Of a stretch of 64,000 bases of DNA, positions 34,907 to 44,905 are shown piece by piece (position 1 is the first letter of the stretch; every line of letters begins with the position of its first letter). The notes below the pieces were generated by a model that saw nothing but the letters and a program-made list of their open reading frames with translations, did not search any database and was not told the origin of the DNA. Made by a program: the position numbers and the translations under genes. This DNA comes from Vibrio rotiferianus CAIM 577 = LMG 21460 (GTDB lineage: Bacteria > Pseudomonadota > Gammaproteobacteria > Enterobacterales > Vibrionaceae), in contig NZ_APHW01000105.1 in assembly GCF_002741985.1 (NCBI RefSeq), positions 62,001-126,000 on the forward strand. The letters run 5' to 3'.

Positions 34907-36346
34907 ATGAATTATCCAAAAATAGCAAAAGAGCTGCTTTCTCTATTAGGTGGTAAAAGTAATATCACCGCACTTGCACACTGTGCGACTCGTCTGCGTC
35001 TTGCAGTCGCAGACCAAGATAAAATTGATGAACAGGCGATTGATAACCTAGAAGGGGTTAAGGGCCAGTTTAAAGTGGCAGGTCAATATCAGATCATCTT
35101 TGGCTCAGGCATCGTAAACCAAGTTTATACTGAGTTGGCTCAGCTGACTGAAATGACGGAAATGTCGACCAACGATGTGGCGTCTGCAGGTGCTGACAAC
35201 CAAAATATCCTGCAACGCGCGGTGAAAGGCCTGTCTGATATTTTTGTACCAATCATTCCGGCGATTGTTGCTGGTGGTCTTTTGATGGGTATCTACAACC
35301 TATTGACGGCTCAAGGCTTGTTCATTGATGGCAAATCTTTAATCGACGCTAATCCGGGTTTGACCGACTTAGCAAATATGATCAATACATTTGCTAATGC
35401 TCCTTTTGTGTACTTACCTATTTTATTAGCATTTTCAGCGAGTAAGAAGTTTGGTGGTAACCCATACCTTGGCGCGGCTTTAGGTATGTTGATGGTTCAC
35501 CCAGACTTGCTTAACGGCTGGGGTTTCGGTGGTGCATCGGTTTCGGGCAGCATTCCAGTTTGGAACATTCTAGGTTTCGAAATCGAGAAAGTGGGTTATC
35601 AAGGTTCAGTATTGCCCGTTCTTGTTTCTGCGTTTATTCTAGCGAAAGTTGAGCTTGGCCTACGTAAAGTTATTCCTTCGGTTCTGGATAACTTGCTAAC
35701 GCCGCTACTGGCTATTTTCGTGACTGGCCTACTGACATTCACGGTTGTGGGTCCATTTACACGTGATATCGGTTTCCTACTGGGTGACGGTCTTAACTGG
35801 CTATACAACAGCGCGGGCTTCATTGGTGGTGCGGTGTTTGGTTTGATTTATGCGCCGTTCGTTATTACTGGTATGCACCATAGCTTTATTGCTATTGAAA
35901 CTCAGCTGCTTGCGGATATCGCAACGACTGGCGGTACGTTCATCTTCCCTATCGCGGCGATGTCTAACGTGTCTCAAGGTGCAGCGGCACTGGCGGTTGG
36001 TTTCATGAGTAAAGATAAGAAAATGAAAGGTATCGCGATTCCTTCTGGTGTGACCGGTTTGCTTGGTATTACTGAACCTGCAATGTTTGGTGTGAACTTG
36101 AAGCTTCGCTACCCGTTCATTGCTGCGGTTTGTGCTGCTGCGGTTTCAAGCGCATTTCTCACGATGTTCAATGTGAAAGCGCAAGCACTGGGTGCGGCGG
36201 GTATTCCAGGCATCATCTCAATATCACCAGAAAAAATTGGCTACTACGTGGTAGGTATGATTATCGCGTTCGTAACTGCATTTGCGCTGACCGTCGTATT
36301 AGGTCTACGTGAGAGCAGCAAGCAAAACATTAAAGAAACAGCTTAA
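34907..36346 (+). CDS. scrA: sucrose PTS enzyme IIBC, ScrA
   Basis: The preferred start is ATG 34907, behind GGGGTATGT; 479 residues. Residues 1-85 are the IIB domain with the phospho-cysteine in ALAHCATRLRLA (Cys26). From about 110 the IIC domain spans the membrane (IFVPIIPAIVAGGLLMGIYN; GMHHSFIAIETQLL; GITEPAMFGVNLKLRYPF, the sugar-site motif). There is no IIA domain, so it needs the glucose IIA (Crr) encoded elsewhere. It imports sucrose as sucrose 6-phosphate, the substrate of ScrB. Confidence 0.92.
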   Translation: MNYPKIAKELLSLLGGKSNITALAHCATRLRLAVADQDKIDEQAIDNLEGVKGQFKVAGQYQIIFGSGIVNQVYTELAQLTEMTEMSTNDVASAGADNQNILQRAVKGLSDIFVPIIPAIVAGGLLMGIYNLLTAQGLFIDGKSLIDANPGLTDLANMINTFANAPFVYLPILLAFSASKKFGGNPYLGAALGMLMVHPDLLNGWGFGGASVSGSIPVWNILGFEIEKVGYQGSVLPVLVSAFILAKVELGLRKVIPSVLDNLLTPLLAIFVTGLLTFTVVGPFTRDIGFLLGDGLNWLYNSAGFIGGAVFGLIYAPFVITGMHHSFIAIETQLLADIATTGGTFIFPIAAMSNVSQGAAALAVGFMSKDKKMKGIAIPSGVTGLLGITEPAMFGVNLKLRYPFIAAVCAAAVSSAFLTMFNVKAQALGAAGIPGIISISPEKIGYYVVGMIIAFVTAFALTVVLGLRESSKQNIKETA

Positions 36347-36403
36347 CGTTTCTCCCTAGAAGTGAAGCCCCCCCTTTTCACTTCATTTCCTAAGCTTTGG
36401 GGT

Positions 36404-36437
36404 GCTAGCTAGGTGATTTGGCTTAGCTAGCCTTTTT
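36404..36437 (+). terminator. terminator after scrA
   Basis: GCTAGCTA (36404-36411) pairs with TAGCTAGC (36424-36431), then CTTTTT. A second possible stem (AAGTGA/TCACTT) around a C7 tract lies just before it. scrK follows, so read-through or a separate promoter must express scrKB. Confidence 0.75.
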
Positions 36438-36510
36438 ATATTTTTACATGACAGCGTGAAGTGTAACTTTGCTTTCGGTTGTCATAATTTTCAGTTTTAA
36501 GGTAAGAAAG

Positions 36511-37470
36511 ATGAATCAAGTTTGGGTAACTGGAGACGCCGTCGTCGACCTCATTCCGGAGACTGACGCGACATTATTGAAATGTCCGGGCGGTGCGCCT
36601 GCCAATGTCGCGGTAGCTATTTCTCGCCTTTTAGGCAAAAGCGCATTTTTCGGCCGAGTGGGTAACGATCCGTTTGGCACTTTTATGGAAGTGACTCTGC
36701 AAAAGGAAGGTGTGAATACCGAGCGTTTGGTGAAGGACCCTGAACAACGCACATCAACCGTGGTGGTTGATCTTGATGACCAAGGCGAGCGCAGCTTTAC
36801 GTTTATGGTTAAGCCAAGTGCCGATCAGTTTATGTCTGTTGAAGACATTCCCGAATTTAAGAAAACTGAGTGGCTACACGTCTGCTCAATCTCTTTGGCT
36901 AATGAACCAAGCCGAAGCAGTACCTTTGAAGCGATCCGACGCATGAAAGCCGCGGGCGGTTACATCAGCTTCGATCCAAACCTTCGTGATGAAGTGTGGC
37001 AAAACCCATCTGAAATTAAGTCTGTGGTCATGAAAGCGATTGAATTGGCTGATGTGGTTAAATTCTCAGAAGAAGAACTGGATTTCTTAACAGATTCAAC
37101 TTCGATGGAACAAGGTTTGGCTAACATTGCAGATCTTAACAACACGCTTGTTCTGGTTACGCAGGGCGCGAAAGGCGTTTGGCGAGTATTTGAAAACCAA
37201 GGTGTGTTGATTTCAGGTCGCTCAGTGACGCCAGTGGATACCACAGGTGCAGGCGATGCTTTTGTTGGCGGTTTGCTAGCAAAGCTTTCTCAATATGAAG
37301 AGTGGAATAATCAACGAGTCGTTGATTCTGCGATCCTGTGGGCGAATGGTTGCGGTGCATTGGCTACAACACAAAAAGGCGCAATGACCGCACTTCCAAC
37401 GCAAGAAGCTCTCACTCAGTTTATTCAAAAAGACTCTTCAAATACGAACGTCGTCGAGGAGAGTGTATGA
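36511..37470 (+). CDS. scrK: fructokinase ScrK, PfkB family
   Basis: 319 residues from the ATG at 36511. N-terminal VTGDAVVDLIPE and CPGGAPANVAVAISRL, and the C-terminal anion-hole motif DTTGAGDAFVGGLL, place it in the ribokinase/PfkB family as a fructokinase. It phosphorylates the fructose released by ScrB to fructose 6-phosphate with ATP. Its stop overlaps the scrB start (ATGA), so the two are translationally coupled. Confidence 0.92.
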   Translation: MNQVWVTGDAVVDLIPETDATLLKCPGGAPANVAVAISRLLGKSAFFGRVGNDPFGTFMEVTLQKEGVNTERLVKDPEQRTSTVVVDLDDQGERSFTFMVKPSADQFMSVEDIPEFKKTEWLHVCSISLANEPSRSSTFEAIRRMKAAGGYISFDPNLRDEVWQNPSEIKSVVMKAIELADVVKFSEEELDFLTDSTSMEQGLANIADLNNTLVLVTQGAKGVWRVFENQGVLISGRSVTPVDTTGAGDAFVGGLLAKLSQYEEWNNQRVVDSAILWANGCGALATTQKGAMTALPTQEALTQFIQKDSSNTNVVEESV

Positions 37471-38912
37471 GTTTGAACTCGAACTGGACAGTAGAGCAAA
37501 GATATCGTCGTATAGAAGAGATTTCACAAGGCAGCATTGATGAGATGGTCAATCTTCGCAAACAAGACGCTGGCTATCCGAGCTACCATATTGCGCCTAA
37601 GTTTGGTCTACTTAATGACCCGAATGGTCTTTGTTTCTTTAATGGTGAGCACCATCTATTTTACCAATGGACGCCAGTTGGCCCAGTCCATGGTATGAAG
37701 TACTGGTACCACCTTTCTACTAAAGACTTCGTTCATTTCGAAGACCACGGCATTGGCCTGCACCCAGACCAAGATTACGACTCTCATGGTGTTTACTCTG
37801 GTGGTGCATTGGTTGAAAACGACAATGCATTGTTGTTCTTTACGGGTAACAAGCGCGATGAAAATTGGCTGCGAGTACCCACTCAATGTTTTGCTAAGAT
37901 GTCTGCTGACGGCAAAATAGAAAAGTACGGCGTGGTTATCGAAAATGATCACTACACCGAACATTTCCGCGATCCAAAAGTGTGGAAACAGGGCGACGAT
38001 TACCTGATGGTTGTGGGTGCTCAAACGCCTCAAGAGACTGGTTCAATGGCGCTATATCGCAGCAGAGACCTGATGGATTGGCAACACAAAGGTCCAATTC
38101 AAACTCGTTACAACAACCTTGGCTATATGTGGGAATGCCCAGATTTCTTTGAAATAGAGAATCAGTCGGTGATGCTGTTTTCTCCACAAGGTGTGTCTGG
38201 CGAAAACCCATACGATTTCAAAAACATCTACTCGGTGGCTTATATTGTCGGTGACCGCCTAAATCTAGATTCGGTAGAACTGGAAAACCACCGAGATATT
38301 GCACAGCCAGATTATGGCTTTGATTTTTATGCACCACAGACTTACTTAGATGATAAAGGCCGCCGTATTCTGATAGCTTGGATTGGTCTGCCTGAGATTG
38401 ATACACCATCTAATGAGCATCAGTGGGCAGGTATGTTGTCGTTACCACGCGAGCTTCACATCCAAGATGGCTATCTGGTGCAGTCGGCTTTACCTGAATT
38501 GAAAGCGTTGCAAGGCGACGCGGTTCCGGTTGAAGGCGTTCTTGAGTTGGATACAACCAGTTTCATGGTTCAACTCGAAACAGAAACGGACGAGTTTGAG
38601 TTAACGCTCGCTAATGCTGCGGGCAATAACATCGTGTTCAGTGCCACGGAAACGGAGTTCATGCTTGATCGCAGTAAGATGTCTCAACTTTACGCGGAAG
38701 AGTTTGGCTCTGTGAGAAAAGCACCGAGGTTAAGCAGTAAACAAACTATCGAAGTTTATGTTGATAAGTCAGTGATCGAGATCTTCATCAATGGCGGTAA
38801 GCATACAATGACCAGCCGTTTCTTCATTGATGCTTTGGGTTCATTGTCGATGACTGGTGACGTGAACACCGTTTATCACGCAATGAGCCCAGTTAAAGGA
38901 CTAGATGACTAA
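37467..38912 (+). CDS. scrB: sucrose-6-phosphate hydrolase ScrB, glycoside hydrolase family 32
   Basis: 481 residues from the ATG at 37467, which overlaps the scrK stop by 4 bp and has GAGGAGAG ahead of it; a longer frame from 37338 lies within scrK. GH32 motifs: LLNDPNGLCFF (nucleophile Asp51), YSGGALV, HFRDPKVWK, MWECPDFFE (acid/base Glu). It splits sucrose 6-phosphate into glucose 6-phosphate and fructose in the cytoplasm. Last gene of the scr block. Confidence 0.92.
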   Translation: MSLNSNWTVEQRYRRIEEISQGSIDEMVNLRKQDAGYPSYHIAPKFGLLNDPNGLCFFNGEHHLFYQWTPVGPVHGMKYWYHLSTKDFVHFEDHGIGLHPDQDYDSHGVYSGGALVENDNALLFFTGNKRDENWLRVPTQCFAKMSADGKIEKYGVVIENDHYTEHFRDPKVWKQGDDYLMVVGAQTPQETGSMALYRSRDLMDWQHKGPIQTRYNNLGYMWECPDFFEIENQSVMLFSPQGVSGENPYDFKNIYSVAYIVGDRLNLDSVELENHRDIAQPDYGFDFYAPQTYLDDKGRRILIAWIGLPEIDTPSNEHQWAGMLSLPRELHIQDGYLVQSALPELKALQGDAVPVEGVLELDTTSFMVQLETETDEFELTLANAAGNNIVFSATETEFMLDRSKMSQLYAEEFGSVRKAPRLSSKQTIEVYVDKSVIEIFINGGKHTMTSRFFIDALGSLSMTGDVNTVYHAMSPVKGLDD

Positions 38913-38924
38913 GTTGTTACAATT

Positions 38925-38953
38925 ATACAAACCACTTTACTAGTGGTTTGTAT
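38925..38953 (+). terminator. hairpin after scrB
   Basis: ATACAAACCACT / AGTGGTTTGTAT is a perfect 12-bp stem with a 5-base loop, 12 bp after the scrB stop. It lacks a T run; it may act in both directions. Confidence 0.6.
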
Positions 38954-39009
38954 TGTCTGAAGCACTTCTGTAGTGGCCAAGTGAATTGAACCACTACATT
39001 AGAGGCTTT

Positions 39010-39289
39010 GCTATTGTCAACGCCAGTTTAAATTTGACCCACTTATCGACGGTATCGCCGAAGTAAAACTGACCCACCCACGTTATTAACTCTTATTTCC
39101 AGATAGACTTTCTAGAACCGCTGGTATGGTTCCAGCCGCTTTCTTTCCTCTTAGCCGATAGCTTTCACCACTGATCTGAACGATGTGTGAGTGATGAAGA
39201 AGTCGATCAAGTAGTGCTGCCGTTAGCGTTGTATCGTCATTGAACGCATTCGACCATTGAGAGAACGGCAAGTTACTAGTTAACCTCAT
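39010..39289 (-). pseudogene. IS21-family istB 3' remnant with element end
   Basis: The frame 39289-39086 reads TSNLPFSQW and ALLDRLLHHSHIVQISGESY, the C-terminal part of the IstB helper ATPase. Downstream (39010-39077) are GTGGGTCA-type direct repeats read on the minus strand, as found at ends of one IS21 subgroup. The front of istB is missing; an IS982 element abuts it. Confidence 0.7.
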
Positions 39290-40261
39290 ATCGGTTTAAG
39301 CCATCGCCATCAAGCCTGTTCTTTCAGTATTGGTGATATTGAGCGATGGCTTTTCTGGTTTTAGACAATAAGCGATTAACCCTCCAAGTAGGTTCAACAT
39401 GAACCCATGCAAGCTTCGATGGCGAGAATGCTCTATCTGAGAGATATTCTTCAGTTGATCATTAATCGTTTCAATAATGAACCTTTTTGAATGCATCGCT
39501 CTATCCCAAGCCTCTAATACTTTCGGTTTCATATTCTTACGATGAGTCGTGATCAAGGTAATACCTTCCTCTTTTAAATCTTCAGTAAGGGCTTTACTGA
39601 TATAGCCTTTGTCTGCATAAAGCTTATCGAGTGAGCCTTTGGATAACTCTCGAACTGGGCTTCTATCATTCGTATTTGCTAGAGTCAGTTTGGCTACGAC
39701 GATATCACCAAGGTGGTTGGTGATGATATGAAGCTTAAACCCATAAAACCAGCCATGGTTCCTTTACCTCTTGCCGCCGACCCTTTGAAAACTTTATGCC
39801 TCAGTATACGTAAGCTATGGCAGACTTTAATACTTGTGGAGTCAATGAATTCAATGCCTGACGGCTCGCCTTTGACATGAGTAAAGAAAGAGCTTAGTGG
39901 CACTAAGACGGAAGGCATGACTTCCAGAAAACGGGTATAACTGAGTAATGCTGGGAATTCTTTCTTATGATAACGATGTACGATACCCAGGTAGAAGTTT
40001 TTGAAATCACGCTGATGAGACATGTGGAAGGCAATAATAATGGTCATGATTTCGCTTTCAGACATTCGTCTTTCGTGATTACGTTTTCGCTCACCACTTT
40101 CAAGCTGAGTTATTTTCCATTGAAGTAGAAAAGCCTGACAAAAGTTATCGACATGACAAAATAAGTCCACTAGTTTATGCATAGCTGGTTCCTTTGCGAT
40201 AGGTCAATCTTGCTCGAGAGATCTGATCGCAGAACCAGCATTTAGTTCCCTTTCTTTTTTT
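39290..40261 (-). mobile_element. IS982-family element with frameshifted transposase
   Basis: The transposase runs 40182 to 39296 on the minus strand. The first frame has MHKLVDLFCHVDNFCQAF and GIEFIDSTSIKVCH; it breaks at KGTMAGFM, and a one-base G addition (ATGGC to ATGGGC) restores GTMGWFYGFKLHIIT and joins the C-terminal ITTHRKNMKP and LHGFMLNLLGGLIAY. Element ends are approximate: they are set by where the flanking istB and istA sequences resume. Confidence 0.72.
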
Positions 40262-41332
40262 CCCGAGTTCAGGTTAATTATGTTGTTCATACTGAACATG
40301 ATAATCAATATTTACCTTCGCTTTTTTGATTGCTACATATCGGTATGGGTACGGAGGTAAAGGAGACAATGCTGGTTTGTCCAATAACCTGAAAGCTTCT
40401 TCCCAGTTACCTGGAAGCTGTTTAAACGGCTTCTGATTGAGATCTTTCAACAAAATCCTGATGCATTGGTTTACTTCAGCCAGAGAGAAGAAGGTATGGT
40501 GCCGGAGCTTAGCTAAGATTCAACGCTCGACTATCTGGACGGGCTGGCATTACTGCTACGCAGTAGTGCTCAGCCAACTGATGACAGCTGGGATTGAGTT
40601 CAGGATCGTAACGGCATGCTTTGCTTACTCCACTTTTTAAGTTGTCCGGGAACAGCAGTTGTGGAACACCACCGAAGAACTCAAACATTCTGACATGGCT
40701 TTGTAGCCAGTCAGGGGGTGACTGAGACTCCGTAGCTTCGGCATAGGTGTAATTTGCTGCCCCAAGTACAGCGATGAACACCTGAGCATAACGGACTTCC
40801 CCAGTGCTGGCGCAGACAATAGGAATCGTCTGACCACAGTAGTCGATAAAGCATTTTTTCACCCGCCTTATGTATCTGCCGCATTGAGCGTTTTTGTTTT
40901 TTATTCAAGTGAAGGTAGCGGTCACAGAATTGGGAGTAGCTGATAACGGTTTGGGTACTGCTCGGTATACTCTTCCCAGAGTAAATGCTTCGTTATCCCT
41001 TTTTGCTTTAGTTCTTGATGGATCTAAGACCAATCCGGCACCTGGGCTCGGCTGGAGGCTCTCGTGTCAGAAGCCGCGTAAAACAGACGAGAAAGATCTT
41101 CATCTGTCATTGACTCTGGAAGTGGCTAGGTAAGATTAAGTTCATTGGCTTTATGAAGCAGTTTTGAAACGGCTCCAACACTGAATTTCGTGCTGGCGCT
41201 TATCTGCCTGATGGATAGTGTTGCCTCAAGTTTTAATCTGAGTACATCTCGAATTTTACGCATTGTAATCCTCTTTGCTGGCATTTTCCTGTTCTTAAAT
41301 AAAAACAGGTTACCAAAAGTGTTGAAGATCAA
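40262..41332 (-). pseudogene. IS21-family istA transposase remnant
   Basis: Read on the minus strand in several frames: an N-terminal MRKIRDVLRLKLEATLSIRQ helix-turn-helix (41332 on), the integrase core with FIDYCGQTIPIV and FGGVPQLLFPDNLKSGV (40862-40640), and a C-terminus NIDYHVQYEQHN ending near 40280. Frame changes at several points make it non-functional. Confidence 0.72.
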
Positions 41333-41374
41333 TACGTTGAAAAAGATTCTGGTTGAATGTGAACAGTGATTCCG

Positions 41375-41478
41375 GAAATCAGAGGAAAGTGTTCATCTTG
41401 AAACCAGAATAGGTGTTCACGTTAAACCAGAATAGGTGTTCACATTGAGCCGGAATGAGTGTTCAAGAAGGGCCGGAA
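41375..41478. repeat. IS21 terminal direct repeats
   Basis: AACCAGAATAGGTGTTCAC occurs at 41402-41420 and 41425-41443, with divergent copies at about 41448-41466 and 41380-41397; the period is 23 bp. Multiple IstA-binding repeats like these mark the outer end of an IS21 element belonging to the istA remnant. Confidence 0.7.
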
Positions 41479-41493
41479 TACGCATAATTTAGT

Positions 41494-42330
41494 CTAATTC
41501 CGAAACCTCGCTACAAAACCACTAATTGGAATCAATACAATCAATCGCTTATTAATAATGGTTCTCTGACATTCTGGATGGATGAAGAAGCCATTCGCAA
41601 GTGGAAGCAGAGTAAACAAGGTAAACGTGGTAGACCTCGTCAGTTCGGCGACTTAGCCATTACCACTGTGCTTATGGTGAAACGAGTTTTCTCAATGTCG
41701 TTGAGAGCATTGCAAGGGTTTATCGATTCTGTTTTTTCATTGGCTAACGTTCCTATAGTCTGTCCACATTACAGTTGTATCAGTCGAAGAACTAAACAAG
41801 TCGAGGTTTTATTTAAACCAAAGACTAGAGTCGTAATACACAGCATCTAGCCATCGATGCAACAGGCCTCAGGTTTATGGCGAAGGTGAATTGAAGGTCA
41901 AGGTACAAGGTACTGACGGGAAGCGTAGAGTCTGGAGAAAGTTGCATTTAGCGGTAGACACCAGCACTCACGAAATCGTCGCGGCAGAACTGAGTTTATC
42001 TAATGTTACCGATGTAGAAGTCTTTTCTAACTTGCTCAAGCAAACACGCCGAAGAATTATTGAGATATCTGGTGATTGCGCTTATGGCACAAGGGGTTGC
42101 CACGATGCCATACGGATCCAACAGAAAGTGGAAAAAGTGGTACGGCTATCATAAACGCTCACTATCGGAGACAGCAATGTATCGAGTGAAGCAGTTGTTA
42201 GGTGGCCGGTTAAGCCTGAGAAACGACATTGCTTTACGCTATGATTAATGCGCTGAACAAACTTACAGGGCTTGGTATGCCTGAAACGCAGTGTGTTGTA
42301 TAAGAATTGCTTAATTTCAGGCAGTTTGGT
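41494..42330 (+). pseudogene. IS5-family transposase, degraded
   Basis: PRYKTTNWNQYNQSLINNGS opens the frame, followed by LMVKRVFSMSLRALQGFIDS and SCISRRTKQVEVLF; the frame then shifts to VWRKLHLAVDTSTHEIVAAE and IIEISGDCAYGTRGCHDAIR. An internal deletion removes the DDE-bearing middle, and the 3' part (VKQLLGGRLSLRN, then LTGLGMPETQCVV) is in yet another frame. Same family as the fragments at 10360 and 30907, and closer to a full copy. Confidence 0.75.
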
Positions 42331-42337
42331 TCTCTAA

Positions 42338-43422
42338 CCGAATTCAAGTCCGAAGTGCGACACTTCCACATTTAAGCAGCCATGCACATTTCTTTGAATA
42401 TCACGGCTGGCTGTTTAAAGCCTAAACACTTCTTTGGCCTGTAATTTATTCTCGCCATGGCGAGGGATACCACGTCATCACTAACTTCACGTAAATCAGA
42501 ACCTTTCGGTACATATTGACGAAGTAGACCGTTAGCATTCTCGTTTGCTCCACGCTCCCATGAACTGTACGGATGGGCAAAGTAAACATCTGCCTCTAAC
42601 GCCTCCGCAATTTCTTCATGATTAGCGAACTCCCTACCATTGTCAGCAGTGATTGTATATACATGCGTTTTATATGGCATGAGCAACTCTATCGTGGCTG
42701 CTGTGACATCTTTTGCTGATTTTGACTTCACTTTCTTTATCAAGAAGAAGCGACTCTTCCGCTCGAGTAAGGTAACGATAGTACCAGTTCCATGCTTGCC
42801 TAACACCGTATCGATTTCCCAATCACCGAAGCGTTCACGACTATCTACAATGGCAGGCCTGTCATCTATCGAGACAGCATTCTTAATGGCTTCTGCTTGG
42901 TTCTTTTGCCTTTACGGTATCGCTTATGGCCTTGTCTCAAATGCCGATAAAGCTTACCACCCATTGCTTTGTCATTTGCAATGCGCTGGTAAATCCATTC
43001 ACGACTGACTGGCATCCCTGAAGCCGTCAATACCTCTGAAACCTGCTCAGGACTCCAATCGTGTTCAATCAACAATCGGATGAACTCAACTCGCTCCGAG
43101 GGTATTTTATACTTTGGAGCCTGACGCCTTCTCTCAATGCAAGCTCGATGAGCGGTTTGAGGGCAGTAGTTTGCTTTTTCGCTATTACGGCTAAGTTCTC
43201 TATAAACGGAGCTTCTATGGCAGTCGATGGCAAGGGCAATGTTTTTTATTGATACACCTTGTTCTAAAAGAACTGAAATCTGGTATTTTTTCCCTTCAGT
43301 CAATTGTTGATACTTCATGTTGGAACTGCTTGTTTCTTTGGTCAGAAGAGCATACCAATCTCAACAATTGGCTGTCTTCCTCAGTCCTACCCATGAAGTG
43401 TCGCACTTATTATCTGAATTCG
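42338..43422 (-). mobile_element. IS30-family element with frameshifted transposase
   Basis: Ends are inverted: CCGAATTCAAGTCCGAAGTG at 42338 and a matching GAATTCGG at 43422, with a shared GAAGTGTCGCACTT core. The transposase (43318 to 42372, minus) has the IS30 N-terminal helix-turn-helix (YQQLTEGKKYQISVLLEQG, VYRELSRNS) and the DDE core FGDWEIDTVLGKHG, TITADNGREFA, WERGANENANGLLRQY. The frames part near 42890; one added G (KQEAIKNAVSIDD) would join them. Confidence 0.8.
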
Positions 43423-43480
43423 GGCACCATTAGTTTGGTACAACGGTGCTAGAAGGGAGGTGCGTCCATCACATCAAAGC
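43423..43480 (-). mobile_element. left end of an IS110 element, truncated and inverted
   Basis: 58 bp are the reverse complement of 29476-29533 apart from one inserted base (GTTGG versus GTTG). It contains the 13-bp repeat of the IS1111-type element at 43457-43469. The IS30 element abuts it, so IS30 probably inserted into or deleted the rest of this IS110 copy. Confidence 0.75.
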
Positions 43481-43657
43481 CCGCAACATCATCAAAAACT
43501 GACTTTAGATATTCTGGATCTACTAAAAAATCATCTTATGATGAAATGATATTGTCAGCATGGAAAGTGTGATAGAAACAATTATTAATTTAAGTTTGTT
43601 CTTTCGAATATGCTCCTCTAATCAAAGAGGGGCTTAAAAAATATTTTATGTTTTTAC

Positions 43658-44656
43658 TTATTCAAGAAAGGCATCAAGAGCTTGAGTAGGCTGGCGCGTA
43701 TTTGGATCCCATGCACCCAACGTATAACCTTGCCAACTATATGCCTGTGGCTCCCAATAGAAAATCCCAATGCCTTTATCTTGATTAACATTACGTACTT
43801 TTTGGATCATATCGGCAACGATAGTCTTTGCTTGAGGCTCATCCCAAGGCACACCAATTTCAGTGATCATCACTTCCGTTCCGTAGCGCTCGACCATATC
43901 ATTGAGATTAGAGAGGCATTGATTGTTTGCTTCTTGCCAAGTAAGGCCAGTAGCATTCTTGGGATAGGAAGATGCGCCAATAACATCCCACCAAGCACTG
44001 TTGGATTGTAACCCATCAAGAATCCACCGGAAATTAGCATTGTCGTGACAGTTGGCTAAATGGACGATGACCTTAGCGTCTGGGAATACTTCTTTGGCTG
44101 CGTTGCGTCCGCTATTAAACAACCATGCATAGTTACGCATGTTGCTTGAAGCCATTCCTTCATTCCATAGCATTCCGTTGTTGGTTTCATTACCGACTTG
44201 AATCCATTTTGGTGTGATACCTGCAGCTTTTAAGGTGTTGAGTGAGTCTCTAGTGTAAGACCATACTTGTCCCATTAAATCTTCGAAGCTCAGTTGTTGC
44301 CATGCTGCGGGTTTCCACTGGTTACCTGGATCGGCCCAAGTGTCGCTATAGTGGAAGTCAATCATCACATCCATATTCGCGTCTTTGGCCCACTGCGCTT
44401 TGACAATTACATCATTCAGTGAGCTGTAATAACCATCACTGGGGTTAACCCAGACACGAAGACGCACTGCGTTCATGCCATGGTCTCGTAATATTGAAAG
44501 GACATCTTGTCGATAGCCCCAGTCGTTGTAGAACTCGTAGCCACTGTCTTCCATCTGAGTTATCCAACTAATATCCGCACCTTTAATAAAAGCGTGAGAA
44601 TAGTTTGAGGCCACTAATGAGCCGAAGATGGCTAGTGTTTTTAGGGTATTGTTCAT
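43658..44656 (-). CDS. endo-beta-1,4-galactanase, glycoside hydrolase family 53 (exported)
   Basis: 332 residues with a signal peptide (IFGSLVASNYSHA, cleavage near 22). GH53 motifs: FIKGADISWI, NAVRLRVWVNP, MIDFHYSDTWADPGNQ, WIQVGNETNNGMLW (acid/base Glu157) and VMITEIGVPW (nucleophile Glu266). It cuts beta-1,4-galactan, the side chain of pectic rhamnogalacturonan I, in the periplasm or outside. It is transcribed away from the regulator gene and has a 30-bp palindrome in the upstream gap. A second, lipoprotein GH53 is at 50815. Confidence 0.92.
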   Translation of the reverse strand: MNNTLKTLAIFGSLVASNYSHAFIKGADISWITQMEDSGYEFYNDWGYRQDVLSILRDHGMNAVRLRVWVNPSDGYYSSLNDVIVKAQWAKDANMDVMIDFHYSDTWADPGNQWKPAAWQQLSFEDLMGQVWSYTRDSLNTLKAAGITPKWIQVGNETNNGMLWNEGMASSNMRNYAWLFNSGRNAAKEVFPDAKVIVHLANCHDNANFRWILDGLQSNSAWWDVIGASSYPKNATGLTWQEANNQCLSNLNDMVERYGTEVMITEIGVPWDEPQAKTIVADMIQKVRNVNQDKGIGIFYWEPQAYSWQGYTLGAWDPNTRQPTQALDAFLE

Positions 44657-44797
44657 CGTTTCACCGTTTTTATATATTCACGTTTTAATTGTTTTTAAAC
44701 GTAAATAATATAGCAAGGAATTTTGGTGTTGAGGTGATGTATAAAAGTGTTAGTGATTATTTATATAAGGTGATTTATGTAGTTGTGATTGTGGGTA

Positions 44798-44827
44798 AAT
44801 TATCTAAGTAAATTTACTTAGATAATT
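44798..44827. promoter_or_regulatory. 30-bp perfect palindrome between the GH53 gene and its regulator
   Basis: The sequence reads the same on both strands over all 30 bases (core TCTAAGTAAATTTACTTAGA). It lies 142 bp upstream of the GH53 start and 79 bp after the LacI gene's stop. It could be the terminator stem of the regulator transcript or a large dimer-binding operator. There is no T run on either side, which favours a protein-binding role. Confidence 0.6.
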
Positions 44828-44905
44828 GTGATTATGATCCATCTACAAATTTATTAAGTCAATTTTATCATCCGTGATGTTGAAGAATCATAAATTAGCG
44901 CGCAG

